From Pseudomonadota bacterium (GTDB taxonomy: Bacteria > Pseudomonadota > Gammaproteobacteria > Burkholderiales > Rhodocyclaceae): 64,000 nucleotides of DNA. A program made the position numbers and the translations under genes. Each line of letters opens with the position of its first letter. Position 1 is the stretch's first letter. The notes below the pieces were generated by a model. That model ran no database searches and was not told the DNA's origin. It worked only from the letters and a program-made list of their open reading frames with translations. The stretch covers positions 211,502 through 275,501 of the forward strand of contig JAFEFC010000031.1 in assembly GCA_018240785.1 (NCBI GenBank), written 5' to 3'. Below are positions 35,509 through 44,735 of this stretch, piece by piece.

Positions 35509-36650
35509 GCGTGGCGTTCCTCGTGTTCCAGGCGGCCGATGATGCGTTCCAGCGCGGCGGCGGCCTCCGCTTCGAGGGCGAGGCCGGTGGTTTCCTCGTG
35601 AAAGCTGGTGAAAAGGTCCTGCATGCGGATGCGGCGGTGGTCGGCGGCGGCGCGGCCCGGGCCGTCGCCCACCATGTCGGGGCGCTCGATGGCGAGCGCG
35701 TTGGGATAGGCGGTGCGCAGCTTGCCCATGGCGTCGAGCAGCGCGCCACGATCGGTGAGACGCGCCAGCAGGTAGTCGTCGCGTGCCGGGTCGGCGGCCG
35801 CGGTGGCGATCAGCGCATCGAGTTCGCCTTCGACGATGCGCAGCTCGCGCCGCGGCACGAGCGGAATGCGCTGCACCGTGCAGCGGCCCTGCGCATCCAT
35901 GTCGACGAGGTTCACCGACTTCACATGATCGGCCTCCGCAAACGAATACTTCAGCAGCGAGCCGGAATACTGGATGCGCTCGTTGCCGGCCTGCTGCGGC
36001 CGGTGCAGGTGGCCGAGGGCGACATAGTCGAAGCCGTCGAACAGCCCGGCGCCGACCGCGCCGCTGCCGCCCACCGACAGCGGCCGCTCCGATTCGCTCT
36101 CGCTGCCGCCCAGCACGAAGGCGTGCGCCACCACCACCGAGCGCATGCCGGCCGGCTGCCTGGCGCGTGCCGCCTGCAGTTGCGCGGCGAGCGCCGCGTG
36201 ATGGTCGGCGATCGCCTCGTCGCCAAAGGCGCCGCGCACCACCGCAGGCTCGCCGTAGGGCAGCGCGTGCACCGCGACTTGGCCGTGCGCGTCGCGCAGG
36301 AGCAGCGGTGGCGCCTCGGCATCGACCGGCCCGCGCACGGTGAGCCCGGCGCGCGTCAGCAGCTCCGAGCCGAAACCGAGGCGGTCCGGGCCGTCGTGGT
36401 TGCCGGCGATCATCACCACCGGAATCTTCAGCTCCAGCACCAGCTCGGTCAGCACCAGGTCGAGCAGGCGCACCGCCTCGGCCGGCGGCACCGAGCGGTC
36501 GTAGATGTCGCCGGCGATCAGGATGGCGTCGGGCCGCGTGTCGGCGGCCAGCCGGATGAAGCCCTGCAGCACGTGGGCCTGGTCTTCGAGCAGGGAAACG
36601 CCGTGGTAGACACGGCCGAGGTGCCAGTCGGCGGTGTGGAGGAAGCGCAT
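35505..36650 (-). CDS. sbcD: Exonuclease subunit SbcD (Mre11-like)
   Basis: Mn-dependent nuclease partner of SbcC. 381 aa from MRFLHTADWHLGR, with the phosphoesterase motifs in order: HTADWHLGR (Asp 8, His 10), IAGDIYDR, IAGNHDGPDRL, and LGHLHRPQ. A 54-codon upstream extension is open but begins inside the divergent promoter region and lacks sense. The family start at MRFLHTADWHLG is certain. First gene of the sbcD-sbcC(-pentapeptide) unit. Confidence 0.96.
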   Translation of the reverse strand: MRFLHTADWHLGRVYHGVSLLEDQAHVLQGFIRLAADTRPDAILIAGDIYDRSVPPAEAVRLLDLVLTELVLELKIPVVMIAGNHDGPDRLGFGSELLTRAGLTVRGPVDAEAPPLLLRDAHGQVAVHALPYGEPAVVRGAFGDEAIADHHAALAAQLQAARARQPAGMRSVVVAHAFVLGGSESESERPLSVGGSGAVGAGLFDGFDYVALGHLHRPQQAGNERIQYSGSLLKYSFAEADHVKSVNLVDMDAQGRCTVQRIPLVPRRELRIVEGELDALIATAAADPARDDYLLARLTDRGALLDAMGKLRTAYPNALAIERPDMVGDGPGRAAADHRRIRMQDLFTSFHEETTGLALEAEAAAALERIIGRLEHEERHA

Positions 36651-36829
36651 CGGGGAAGGAGTCTCGGAGCGGAGAGGGGCAACGGCGGGGGCGCGCTGCA
36701 GGACGAATCCTACAGCGACATCCGCGCCGTCGGACATGACGCCGCCAATCCCTCGTCTATATTGAAGTGGCGTAACGCGACAAGAGCACATGCCGCGCAA
36801 CGACATCCACAACCAGGAAGGAGCTCGAC

Positions 36830-37141
36830 ATGAAACACACTGCCGCCACCCTCGCCCTGTCCGGCCTGCTCGCCTTCACCGCCGTCGGCTGCGCCGTCAC
36901 CCGTGACCAATCGACCGTGGGCGAATACGTGGACGACGCCACCATCACCACGCGGGTGAAAGCCAAGTTCGCCGAGGACCCGACCGTCAGCGCGATGGCG
37001 ATCAGCGTCGAGACGCTGCGTGGCACGGTGCAGCTCTCGGGCTTCGCCAAGAGCGCGACGGAGAAGAGCCACGCCGAGAAGATCGCGCGCAGCACCTCGG
37101 GCGTGAAGGGCGTGAAGAACGACATCGTGGTTCGCCCGTAA
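36830..37141 (+). CDS. BON-domain lipoprotein (OsmY-like)
   Basis: 103 aa with a strong AGGAAGGAG ribosome site. Signal peptide with a lipobox-like AVGC (Cys 21), then one BON domain: VDDATITTRVKAKFAEDPTV and TLRGTVQLSGFAKSATEK, ending GVKGVKNDIVV. Likely envelope stress or phospholipid-interacting periplasmic protein. Divergent from sbcD; followed at once by a strong terminator, so monocistronic. Confidence 0.92.
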   Translation: MKHTAATLALSGLLAFTAVGCAVTRDQSTVGEYVDDATITTRVKAKFAEDPTVSAMAISVETLRGTVQLSGFAKSATEKSHAEKIARSTSGVKGVKNDIVVRP

Positions 37142-37161
37142 TCCGGCCTGCGTGCAGCGGC

Positions 37162-37191
37162 AAAGGGGGATGGTTCGCCATCCCCTTTTTT
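37162..37191 (+). terminator. Rho-independent terminator after the BON lipoprotein gene
   Basis: AAAGGGGGATGG, a TTCG loop and CCATCCCC followed by six T. This is the clearest intrinsic terminator in the window and separates the lipoprotein gene from the histidine kinase. Confidence 0.93.
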
Positions 37192-37224
37192 GCATGCACG
37201 CGCGGCGCCTGGAGGATCCGCCCC

Positions 37225-38592
37225 ATGGCACTGGAACCTGCCCTTCCGCAGCGACCGCGGCCGGCGCGCGCGCTGCTCGCACTGGTCGCGGTGAGCCTGG
37301 CGTTTGGCCTGGCCTGGCTCGTCGCCACGCAGTGGCAATCGACCTCGAGCCGGTCGGCGCTCGAGCGCCTGCGCGCCGACGCCAGCCGGCTGCACCACCT
37401 CGACGCGCTGCTGCTGCAACTGCTCGATGCCGAAAGCAGCGTGCGCGGCTACCTGCTGAGCGGCAATCCGGTGTATCTCGGGCCGTATCAGGACGGCGGC
37501 CTGCGCGTGGCGGAAACGCTGGCCACGCTGCGCGCCGACGACTGGCGCGACGAGGCACAGCGCGCAAAGCTGGCCGAGCTGGCGCAGATGGTCGACAGGA
37601 AGCTGGCCGTGCTCGCGAGTGCCGTGCAAAAGGGCGTGAGTCCGGGCATGGACGCGCCGGAAGGCGGCCCCGGCAAGCAGACCATGGACGACATCCGCCG
37701 CGTCATCGGCGAACTGCGCAGCGACACGCTGGCCGAGATCGACCAGTCGCTGGTCGCCTCCTTCGCCCGCTTCGGCAACGCGCGCGAGCTCAACCTGGTG
37801 CTCGGCGCCGGCGCGCTGGCGCTGCTGCTGGCGCTGCTCGTCGCCGTGTACCGGCAGGGCCTGCTGCGCGAGCAACTGGCGGCGATACTGCGCTCGGAGA
37901 ACGAGCGCCTGCAGGCCGAGGTGGAGCAGCGCACCACCGAACTGAGCAGCCTCGCCACCTACCTGACCAACGCGCGCGAGCAGGAACAGGCCCGTCTCGC
38001 GCGCGAGCTGCACGACGAACTGGGCGCGCTGATGACCGCCGCCAAGCTCGACGCCGGCTGGATCGCACGCAAGCTGCCGGCCGACGTGATGGCGACGCTG
38101 CGCGAACGCTTCGACCGCCTGCTCGACACGCTGAACCAGGGCATCGCGATCAAGCGCAAGGTGGTGAACGACCTGCGCCCACCACTGCTGGCCGACCTCG
38201 GCCTGGTCGAGGCGCTGCTCTCGCTGGCCGATTCCGCCGCGATCGGCGACCGCGAGGGCCGCATCGAGCTCGACCTGCCGGAGCAGGCGCCCGAGCTGCC
38301 GGCGGACACCGCGCTGGCGCTGTTCCGCATCGCCCAGGAAGCGCTCACCAACGTGCGCCGCCATGCGAAGGCGACGCACGCGACGCTGGCGATGCGGGTG
38401 GAGCCTGCTGCGATCGTGCTGCGCGTCGCCGACAACGGCATCGGCTTCGATCCGGCGCGGCTCGGCCGCGCACGGCACGGGCTGGCAGGCATCGCCCACC
38501 GCGTGCAGATGCTGTCGGGCCGGCTGCAGGTGAAGAGTGCGCCGGGAAAGGGCACGGTGATCCAGGCGCGCATCCCCTACGCACCGACGTGA
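37225..38592 (+). CDS. Sensor histidine kinase, NarX/DesK type with CHASE3-like periplasmic domain
   Basis: 455 aa. TM1 about residues 16-36 (ALLALVAVSLAFGLAWLVAT), periplasmic helical CHASE3-like region 40-190 (LLDAESSVRGYLLSGNPVYL), TM2 190-210, then a coiled coil and HisKA_3 with phospho-acceptor His 263 in LARELHDELG. The HATPase N-box is EALTNVRRHAKATHA, followed by VADNGIGFD and RHGLAGIAHR. Convergent with two response-regulator genes, its likely partners. The signal it senses is unknown; CHASE3 detects small molecules or membrane state. Confidence 0.93.
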   Translation: MALEPALPQRPRPARALLALVAVSLAFGLAWLVATQWQSTSSRSALERLRADASRLHHLDALLLQLLDAESSVRGYLLSGNPVYLGPYQDGGLRVAETLATLRADDWRDEAQRAKLAELAQMVDRKLAVLASAVQKGVSPGMDAPEGGPGKQTMDDIRRVIGELRSDTLAEIDQSLVASFARFGNARELNLVLGAGALALLLALLVAVYRQGLLREQLAAILRSENERLQAEVEQRTTELSSLATYLTNAREQEQARLARELHDELGALMTAAKLDAGWIARKLPADVMATLRERFDRLLDTLNQGIAIKRKVVNDLRPPLLADLGLVEALLSLADSAAIGDREGRIELDLPEQAPELPADTALALFRIAQEALTNVRRHAKATHATLAMRVEPAAIVLRVADNGIGFDPARLGRARHGLAGIAHRVQMLSGRLQVKSAPGKGTVIQARIPYAPT

Positions 38593-38626
38593 ATCGAGCC
38601 GCGGGCGCCTGTGGGAGCAGCGAGGC

Positions 38627-39025
38627 TCACTCCCCTGCGACCGCGGCCTCGATGTAGTCCAGCAGCTCGTCCATCTGGAAGGACTTGTCGAAGAAGCGCT
38701 CCACGCCGAGCTGTTCGCAGCGCGCGCGCACCGCCTTGTGGCCATGGTTGGACAGCACCACCGCGCGCGGCGCACCGAAACGCTGGGGCTCGGCCTGCAG
38801 CGTACGCAGCACGCCCAGCCCACTGCCTTCGCGCAGTTCGAGGTCGACGATGGCCAGATCGGCCCGGTGCCGTTCCAGTTCGGAGAGGGCGCTGCGCTCG
38901 CCGTCGGCGGCGGCCACGACCTCGACGCCGGGCAGCTCGCCCAGCATGTCGCGCAGCATCGCGCGCAGCTTGGGCGAGTCCTCGATCAGCACGACGCGGA
39001 AGGCGGTGGGCGCGGCATCGTTCAT
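38627..39025 (-). CDS. Stand-alone receiver-domain response regulator
   Basis: 132 aa, only a receiver: acidic pair Glu 15-Asp 16 in VLIEDSPK, phospho-Asp 61 in LAIVDLELREGSG, Ser 92 (VVLSNHG), Lys 114 (FFDKSF). No output domain. Start MNDAAPTAF with GAGGAGC just upstream. It lies downstream of the NarL-type regulator (17-base gap, same strand), so it is probably co-transcribed with it. It may be a phosphate sink or act by protein contact. Confidence 0.88.
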   Translation of the reverse strand: MNDAAPTAFRVVLIEDSPKLRAMLRDMLGELPGVEVVAAADGERSALSELERHRADLAIVDLELREGSGLGVLRTLQAEPQRFGAPRAVVLSNHGHKAVRARCEQLGVERFFDKSFQMDELLDYIEAAVAGE

Positions 39026-39042
39026 GCTCCTCATCCCCCGCA

Positions 39043-39678
39043 TCAATCGACGATCAGGCCGTGGCGCAACGCGTACGCGGCCAGCTCGGCATTGCTCGCC
39101 ACGCCCAGCTTTTCCAGCAGGCGGGTACGGTAGGTGCTGACCGTCTTCACGCTCAGGTGCAGCGAATCGCCGATGTCGGACACCGATTCCCCGCGCGCCA
39201 GGCGCAGGAAGACCTGCAGCTCGCGGTCGGACAGGCGCTCGTGCGGCGCGCCCACCGCGCCGCCGGCCAGTTCCTCGGCCAGCAGCTCGGCGGTGCGCGG
39301 CGACAGGTAGCGGCGCCCCTGGGCCACGGTGCGGATCGCCTGCACCAGTTGCTCGCGGTCGCAGTCCTTGCACAGGTAGCCGTCGGCGCCGTTGCGGATC
39401 ATCGCCAGCGCGTAGCGGTCTTCGGGAAAGCCGCTCAGTACCACGATGCGCAAGGCCTCGAAGCGCTGGCGCGCGGCGCGCAGCACGTCCACGCCGCTCA
39501 ACCCCGGCAGGGAGAGGTCGAGCAGCAGCACGTCCGTGTCGTTCTCGCGCAGCCGCTCCATCGCCTCCTCGCCGGTCGCGGCCTCGAAGGACACGCGGAA
39601 ATCGAGCTCCTCGGCGAGCAGCTCGCGAAACCCGGCACGCACGATCTGGTGGTCATCGACGATGGCGATTCGCAACAT
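39043..39678 (-). CDS. NarL/FixJ-family response regulator
   Basis: 211 aa from MLRIAIVDDHQIVRAGF (GGAG five bases before). Receiver with Asp 8/Asp 9 and phospho-Asp 54, then the LuxR-type HTH LSDRELQVFLRLARGESVSD and SLHLSVKTVSTYRTRLLEKL. Partner of the convergent NarX-type kinase. Target genes are not evident; the regulon may include local genes. Confidence 0.95.
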   Translation of the reverse strand: MLRIAIVDDHQIVRAGFRELLAEELDFRVSFEAATGEEAMERLRENDTDVLLLDLSLPGLSGVDVLRAARQRFEALRIVVLSGFPEDRYALAMIRNGADGYLCKDCDREQLVQAIRTVAQGRRYLSPRTAELLAEELAGGAVGAPHERLSDRELQVFLRLARGESVSDIGDSLHLSVKTVSTYRTRLLEKLGVASNAELAAYALRHGLIVD

Positions 39679-39781
39679 GGGAACTCCGTACCGGCGCAGC
39701 CGGACGTCCGGCATGTCGAGCCTGCAGCCCGCCCGCCGCGCCGCCGGGGCGTGCGGGCAAGTCTGCCGCTGCGGCGGCCGC

Positions 39782-39946
39782 TCATCGGCCGCGGGCGATG
39801 TTGGCGAGGAAGCTTAGCACCGCCAGCACCAGGAACAGGAAGAACAGGATCTTGGCGATGCCCGCCGCACCGGCAGCGATGCCGCCGAAGCCGAAGATGG
39901 CGGCAACGATGGCGATGATGAAGAACACCACGGCGTAATGCAGCAT
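39782..39946 (-). CDS. DUF1328 small membrane protein (YtjA-like)
   Basis: 54 aa, [20 protein letters not shown] with AAGGAGA upstream. Two hydrophobic helices with a [14 protein letters not shown] middle. Small, widespread inner-membrane family of unknown function, often induced in stress or biofilm. The gene lies 104 bases after the NarL start region. Confidence 0.9.
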   Translation of the reverse strand: MLHYAVVFFIIAIVAAIFGFGGIAAGAAGIAKILFFLFLVLAVLSFLANIARGR

Positions 39947-40123
39947 GATCGTCTCCTTGGAAAAGGGCGCGCGAGCCTGGTGGGTGGAGCCCCCGTCACT
40001 GCAGGACATCCCGCCCGGCGCTCGATTCCACTGTAGGCGCGTCGCCGCCGCGCCCCCATCGGTCGCATCCGAAACCGGCGTCGGACAATTCCGACAAGGG
40101 GGCGGCGCGTTGCGGACTGGCGA

Positions 40124-41338
40124 TCAGCGGCTGGAATGGCGGAACAGCATCAGACCGAGCATCGACAGGCTGGCGGTGGCGGTGATCACGCCCGCCATGG
40201 GCAGGCCGCTGCCGTCGTGCAGGGCACTGACGCCCGCGCTGGCCAGCATACCGAGTCCGAACTGCCCGGAGACGAACAGCGCGGCGGCGGCCCCGGTGTT
40301 GAGCGGGTAGCGCTCCATCAGCAGGCCGACGCAGTTGGCGCCGAGCAGGCCGGTCACGCTGACCATCAGGAACAGGCCGAGCACGACCGCGGGCACGTAG
40401 TCGTGCAGCGAGACTCCCAGCAGCAGGGTCAGTGCGCCTGCGAAGCCTGCGACGCAGCCGCCGCCGATCATGGTGACGGCACCGCAGCGGCGCAGCAGGC
40501 GGCTGTTGGCATAGTTGGCGGCGAAGATGCCGAGCGCGTTGGCGGCGAAGAGCACGCTGTAGGCGCGCGGCGAGAAGCGCTGCAGTTCGATGAAGTAGTA
40601 GGGGCTGGCGGAGATGTAGGCGAACATGCCGGCGAAGGACATGCCGCCCGCCAGCAGCAGGCCCACCGCGACCGGATCGCCGAGCAGCCGCAGGTAGGCG
40701 GAGAAGGCCTTCCCCAGCGACAACTGGCCGCGACGCTCGGCCGGCAACGTCTCGGGGAGCAGGAAGAACACCGTCGCCAGGCTGAGGATGCCCCACGCCA
40801 GCACGGCGGCGAACGTGGCCCGCCAGCCGCCGAGGTCGAGGATCACGCTGCCCAGCAGCGGCGACAGCAGCGGCGCGATCGCGGTGATCATGGCCAGCAG
40901 CGACAGCTTGCGCAGGGCTTCGGTCTGGGAGAAGACGTCCCGCACCACGGCGCGCGCCAGCACCGAAGCGGCGCCGCCGCCCAGGGCCTGGACGAAACGG
41001 GCGACGATCAGTTGCTCGACCGAGGTGGCCAGCAGGCAGGCCAGGCTGGCCACCATGAACAGGCCGATGCCGCCGAGCATCACCGGCCGCCGCCCGTAGC
41101 GGTCGGAGACGGGGCCGTAGCCCAGCATGCCGATCGAAAACCCGCCGAGGAACACGGTGATCGACAATTGCACGGCCTCCGGCGTGGTGCCGAGGCCCGC
41201 ACGGATGGCCGGCAGCGCCGGCAGGTAGAGGTCGGTGGCCAGCGGCCCGAAGGCCACCAGCATGCCGAGCAGCAGCAGGAAGCGCCCGCCCCCGATCCGG
41301 TCGTGAGTGTTCGAGGCCTTGCCCTCGCCGCGTGCCAT
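40124..41338 (-). CDS. Bcr/CflA-family MFS drug-resistance transporter
   Basis: 404 aa with 12 predicted membrane helices, hallmarks LLGMLVAFGPLATDLYLPAL and GFSIGMLGYGPVSDRYGRRP of the Bcr/CflA group (bicyclomycin/chloramphenicol-type drug efflux). It lies 10 bases after the AAHS-type transporter, so it is at the end of the aromatic operon and may export a toxic pathway intermediate or an unrelated compound. Confidence 0.92.
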   Translation of the reverse strand: MARGEGKASNTHDRIGGGRFLLLLGMLVAFGPLATDLYLPALPAIRAGLGTTPEAVQLSITVFLGGFSIGMLGYGPVSDRYGRRPVMLGGIGLFMVASLACLLATSVEQLIVARFVQALGGGAASVLARAVVRDVFSQTEALRKLSLLAMITAIAPLLSPLLGSVILDLGGWRATFAAVLAWGILSLATVFFLLPETLPAERRGQLSLGKAFSAYLRLLGDPVAVGLLLAGGMSFAGMFAYISASPYYFIELQRFSPRAYSVLFAANALGIFAANYANSRLLRRCGAVTMIGGGCVAGFAGALTLLLGVSLHDYVPAVVLGLFLMVSVTGLLGANCVGLLMERYPLNTGAAAALFVSGQFGLGMLASAGVSALHDGSGLPMAGVITATASLSMLGLMLFRHSSR

Positions 41339-41348
41339 TGCGGGGCGC

Positions 41349-42719
41349 TCAGTGAGCGGCCTGCAGCACCGCGGCGTCGGGTGCTTCCGGCGTCTCGGGC
41401 GGCAGGTCCGGGTTCTCGGTGAGGCCGCGGTAGGTGCGATCGAGCAGCAGCACTGCGATGCCGGCGACCACCAGCACGGCGGCGAAGAACTGATAGAGGT
41501 CCTGCGGCGTCCAGTCGGACTTGAGCAGATAGCCGGTGAAGATCGGCGCGACGATGGCCACGCCGCGCCCGAAGCCGATCATCAGGCCCACGCCGGTGCC
41601 GCGCACCGAGGTGGGGTAGATGAACGGGCTGATCGCATAGAAGGCCGCCAGACCGCCGTTGGCGCAGGCACCGACGGCCAGCGCGAGGACCACCGCCAGG
41701 CCCGCATCGTTGAAGTTGCCGGCAAACAGCATGTAGGCCAGGGAGCCGCAGAACATGATCAGGGCGGTGACGATGCGCGGCCGGATGGCCATGCTCAGGC
41801 CGGCGAACAGCAGCGAGCCGAGCACGCCGCCGATGGCGATCAGCACCCCGGTACGGCCGCCGAGGGCGGCATTGCCGGTGGCATCGGCGATGAGCTTGGC
41901 GGTCCACGTGTTGGCGAAGTAGAAGGCCGCGGTCAGGCTGGCGTAGCCCAGCCACAGCAGCAACGTGCGCGGCAGCATGATGCCGTGGAACAGGGCCTTG
42001 CTGGCGACGTGCATGTCGGCGCTCTCGACCGGCTGGGGCAGCGCCGTGGCGCCGGGATAGCCCAGCTTTGCGGCGATCCTGTTGTACTGGTCGAGAGCTC
42101 CCTCGGGACGCTCCTCGATCAGGTATTCGATGGACTCCGGCAGGGCCGCCAGCACCCACAGCAGGCTCAGGAAGGTGAGCACCGCGCCGAACACGAAGGG
42201 CGCGCGCCAGCCGAATTCGGCGATCAGCGGGGTGGTGATGGCGCCGCCCAGGGCCACGCCGGCGGGCAGGCCCATGCCGTAGATGCCCATCACCGTGCCA
42301 CGCCGCTTGTCCGAGCTGTATTCGGAGACGACGATGTTGAGACTGGAGACGATGGCGCCGATGAACAGGCCGGCGAAGGCGCGGAAGCCGACCAGTTGCC
42401 ACAGGTTGGTCGCCACGGCGGACAGCACCATGCCGATGACGATCAGCGACAGGCACAGGACGATGTGGCGCCGCCGGCCGATGCGGTCGGCCAGGGGCGA
42501 GAGGAAGGTCGCGCCGATGGCCATGCCGAAGATGCCGGCGCTCAGCAGGTAGCCCACTTCCACCGGGCCGAGGCCCCAGGCGCGTGCAACGTGGGGGGCG
42601 ACGAAGGCCATGACCAGCACTTCGTAGCCGTCGATCATGCACAGGACGATGCACAGCGCGATGATTCCGAACTGGAACCGGCGCATGGGCTGCGTCAGGA
42701 TGGCTTCACGTAGATCCAA
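41349..42719 (-). CDS. MFS transporter of the aromatic acid:H+ symporter (AAHS) type
   Basis: 456 aa, 12 helices, with the two MFS loops (SPLADRIGRRRHIVL) and the AAHS hallmark DGYEVLVMAFVAPHVARAWG. Similar to PcaK/BenK/MhpT-type uptake systems for hydroxylated aromatic acids. Follows the flavin reductase gene by 124 bases on the same strand, so it most likely imports the substrate of the operon. Confidence 0.9.
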   Translation of the reverse strand: MDLREAILTQPMRRFQFGIIALCIVLCMIDGYEVLVMAFVAPHVARAWGLGPVEVGYLLSAGIFGMAIGATFLSPLADRIGRRRHIVLCLSLIVIGMVLSAVATNLWQLVGFRAFAGLFIGAIVSSLNIVVSEYSSDKRRGTVMGIYGMGLPAGVALGGAITTPLIAEFGWRAPFVFGAVLTFLSLLWVLAALPESIEYLIEERPEGALDQYNRIAAKLGYPGATALPQPVESADMHVASKALFHGIMLPRTLLLWLGYASLTAAFYFANTWTAKLIADATGNAALGGRTGVLIAIGGVLGSLLFAGLSMAIRPRIVTALIMFCGSLAYMLFAGNFNDAGLAVVLALAVGACANGGLAAFYAISPFIYPTSVRGTGVGLMIGFGRGVAIVAPIFTGYLLKSDWTPQDLYQFFAAVLVVAGIAVLLLDRTYRGLTENPDLPPETPEAPDAAVLQAAH

Positions 42720-42843
42720 TTTTCTGTCTCCGGATTGTTGAGGAGCGGACGGGCGGAACCCGTCGGGGGCCGGCGCGAACGCCGATCATGTTCTTGTTTT
42801 GGGGGGCCGGACGGGGTGCCCGGCGCCCGGGCACGGTCGAGCT

Positions 42844-43410
42844 TTACTGCGGGATGCGGCGGAAACCGCCATTGAGATACACCAGGGCTTCGCCGTCGCT
42901 GCGTTCGCGCACCGCGAGCACCTCGCACAGGAAGGCGTGGTGGGTGCTCTCGTCGAACATCCTGATGACGCGGCAATCGAAGCTCGACAAGGTGTTCTCG
43001 AGGATCGGGGCGCCGCTCACCAGCGTGGTCCACGTGCCGGTGCCGAAGCGGTCCTCGCCCTGCACGCCTTCGACCATGCCGGCGAAGACGCGGGCCACGT
43101 CTTCCTGCTCGCCGGCCAGCACATTCACCGCAAGCGCGGCGCTGGCCTGGATCAGCGCGTTGGCGAAGACGTTCTTGTTGACGAAGACCACCAGGCGCGG
43201 CGGATCGGTCGTCACCGAGCACACGGCGGTGGCGGTCAGGCCGGCGCGCTGGCTGCCGTCGGCGGCGGTGATGATGGACACGCCGGCAGCCAGGTGGCGC
43301 ATGCCGTTGCGCTGTCCCACGGGAGTGACGAGGGGCAGGTCGGCGAGGCCCGGCGCAACCATGTCCTGGGCCGGCGTCTGGTGCACCACGTTACGGGTGA
43401 GGTCGGTCAT
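42844..43410 (-). CDS. Flavin reductase of a two-component monooxygenase
   Basis: 188 aa flavin reductase-like FMN-binding domain: MRHLAAGVSIITAADGSQRA, GLTATAVCSVTTDPPRLVVF and ALAVNVLAGEQEDVARVF are the HpaC/HsaB pattern. Supplies reduced flavin to the adjacent acyl-CoA dehydrogenase-like monooxygenase. The ribosome site is AGAGAGAAAGAAG. The gene starts 65 bases after the monooxygenase stop. Confidence 0.9.
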   Translation of the reverse strand: MTDLTRNVVHQTPAQDMVAPGLADLPLVTPVGQRNGMRHLAAGVSIITAADGSQRAGLTATAVCSVTTDPPRLVVFVNKNVFANALIQASAALAVNVLAGEQEDVARVFAGMVEGVQGEDRFGTGTWTTLVSGAPILENTLSSFDCRVIRMFDESTHHAFLCEVLAVRERSDGEALVYLNGGFRRIPQ

Positions 43411-43475
43411 CTTCTTTCTCTCTGCGGATCGTTGCAGGGGCCCGGCGTCACCGCCGGCCCCCTGCCCCCGGTGAC

Positions 43476-44669
43476 TCAGGCGCGGACGCCGAACGGGTTG
43501 GCCTTGGGCAGCGGGTTGCCCAGCAGGTGGCCGCCCAGCAGGTCGCCGATGTTGTCCTGGTTCTGGGTGATGTGGTTGGCCCCCACCAGCAGGTCGCGCA
43601 TCTGGCGCTGCATCGGGCAGTTCAGCCACACGCCGCGGGTGGAAGTCTTCTTGAAGATCATGTGCGCAGCATCGAAGACTTCGCCGCCGGTGAACTGGTT
43701 GGTGGCGAACTGGCGGATGCGCAGCTCCAGCGGCACCAGCTTGCCCCGCGAGGCGTAGCGCCAGGCTTCGTCGGTGTTCTGCAGCACGCGGGCGGTGGCG
43801 CCCAGGATCTTGGCGTAGGCTTCGCCGAGCTTGCCCTTGATGAACGGATCCTGCACCGCGGCGCCGACCGCCTGGTTGATGTTCTGGCGCGGCACCATGT
43901 GCTCGATGTAGAGGTCGACCATGCCGCGCGCCATGCCGATCAGCACCGACGACACGGCGGCGTAGAAGACGTAGAAGAACGGCATCTTGTAGAGGTTGTT
44001 CACGTCGCCGTGGGATTCCTCGTCGTAGGCGGCGATCACGTGGCTGCGGTAGTCCGGGACGAAGACTTCCTTGACCGACAGCTTCTTGCTGCCGGTGCCG
44101 GCCAGGCCGACCACGTGCCAGTCGTCGATGATGTCGAAGTCGGCGCGCTGCACCCAGAAGGAACGGAACACCTGCTCGCCGTTTTCCGCGACGCGCCCGC
44201 CGAGGAAGGCGCCGCCATCCGCATGATCGCAGCCGCTCGAGGTCAGCCATTCGCCATTCAGCACATAGCCGCCGTCGACCCTGGTGACGGTGCCGAAGGG
44301 CGCGTAGGAGGAGGACACTAGGCGGGTGCTGTCCTCGCTCCACAGCTCGTCGCCGCAGCGCTCCGGCAGCAGGCCGACTTCGAAGGGGTGGACGCCCAGC
44401 ACCATCACGTTCCAGGCGCTCGAAGGGCAGCCGCGTGCCAGTTCCATCAGCACCTTGTTCAGCACGTTGGGGTGCATCTCGTAACCGCCCCAGCGCCGCG
44501 GCTGCAGGATGCGGAAGAAGCCGGCGTCCTTGAACTTCTGGATGGTCTCGGGGGAGACCATGCGGGCTTTCTCGCAGGCGTCCGCGCGCTCGCGCAGCCA
44601 CGGGATCATGGCTTCGGCGCGGGCGACGATTTCGGTTTCGGTCGGGATCAGGGTGTCGATACTGCCCAT
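43476..44669 (-). CDS. Group D flavin-dependent monooxygenase (HsaA/HpaH-C2/DszC-like, acyl-CoA dehydrogenase fold)
   Basis: 397 aa with the acyl-CoA dehydrogenase fold but the oxygenase subgroup pattern: FKDAGFFRILQPRRWGGYEM, ELARGCPSSAWNVMVLGVHP, the flavin region GWLTSSGC-type (LNGEWLTSSGCDHADG), and a C-terminal CPMQRQMRDLL arm. The catalytic Glu of dehydrogenases is not obvious. With the flavin reductase it should ortho-hydroxylate a phenol to the catechol that the MhpB-like enzyme then cleaves. The substrate cannot be read from the sequence; 3-hydroxyphenylpropanoate-like or other arylpropanoid compounds are possible. Confidence 0.85.
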   Translation of the reverse strand: MGSIDTLIPTETEIVARAEAMIPWLRERADACEKARMVSPETIQKFKDAGFFRILQPRRWGGYEMHPNVLNKVLMELARGCPSSAWNVMVLGVHPFEVGLLPERCGDELWSEDSTRLVSSSYAPFGTVTRVDGGYVLNGEWLTSSGCDHADGGAFLGGRVAENGEQVFRSFWVQRADFDIIDDWHVVGLAGTGSKKLSVKEVFVPDYRSHVIAAYDEESHGDVNNLYKMPFFYVFYAAVSSVLIGMARGMVDLYIEHMVPRQNINQAVGAAVQDPFIKGKLGEAYAKILGATARVLQNTDEAWRYASRGKLVPLELRIRQFATNQFTGGEVFDAAHMIFKKTSTRGVWLNCPMQRQMRDLLVGANHITQNQDNIGDLLGGHLLGNPLPKANPFGVRA

Positions 44670-44735
44670 GGTCGTGTCTTCCTTGAGGTGTGTCTTCGAT
44701 TCGGTTGCGGGGGTGTTGCGGTCGGTCGTTGCGGT

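Noticed and set aside
32500-35601. A >1000-codon open frame antisense to sbcC
   Set aside because: The opposite strand encodes SbcC with all ATPase motifs and a zinc hook; the antisense frame is a by-product of G+C-rich coiled-coil codons and has no motif or ribosome site.
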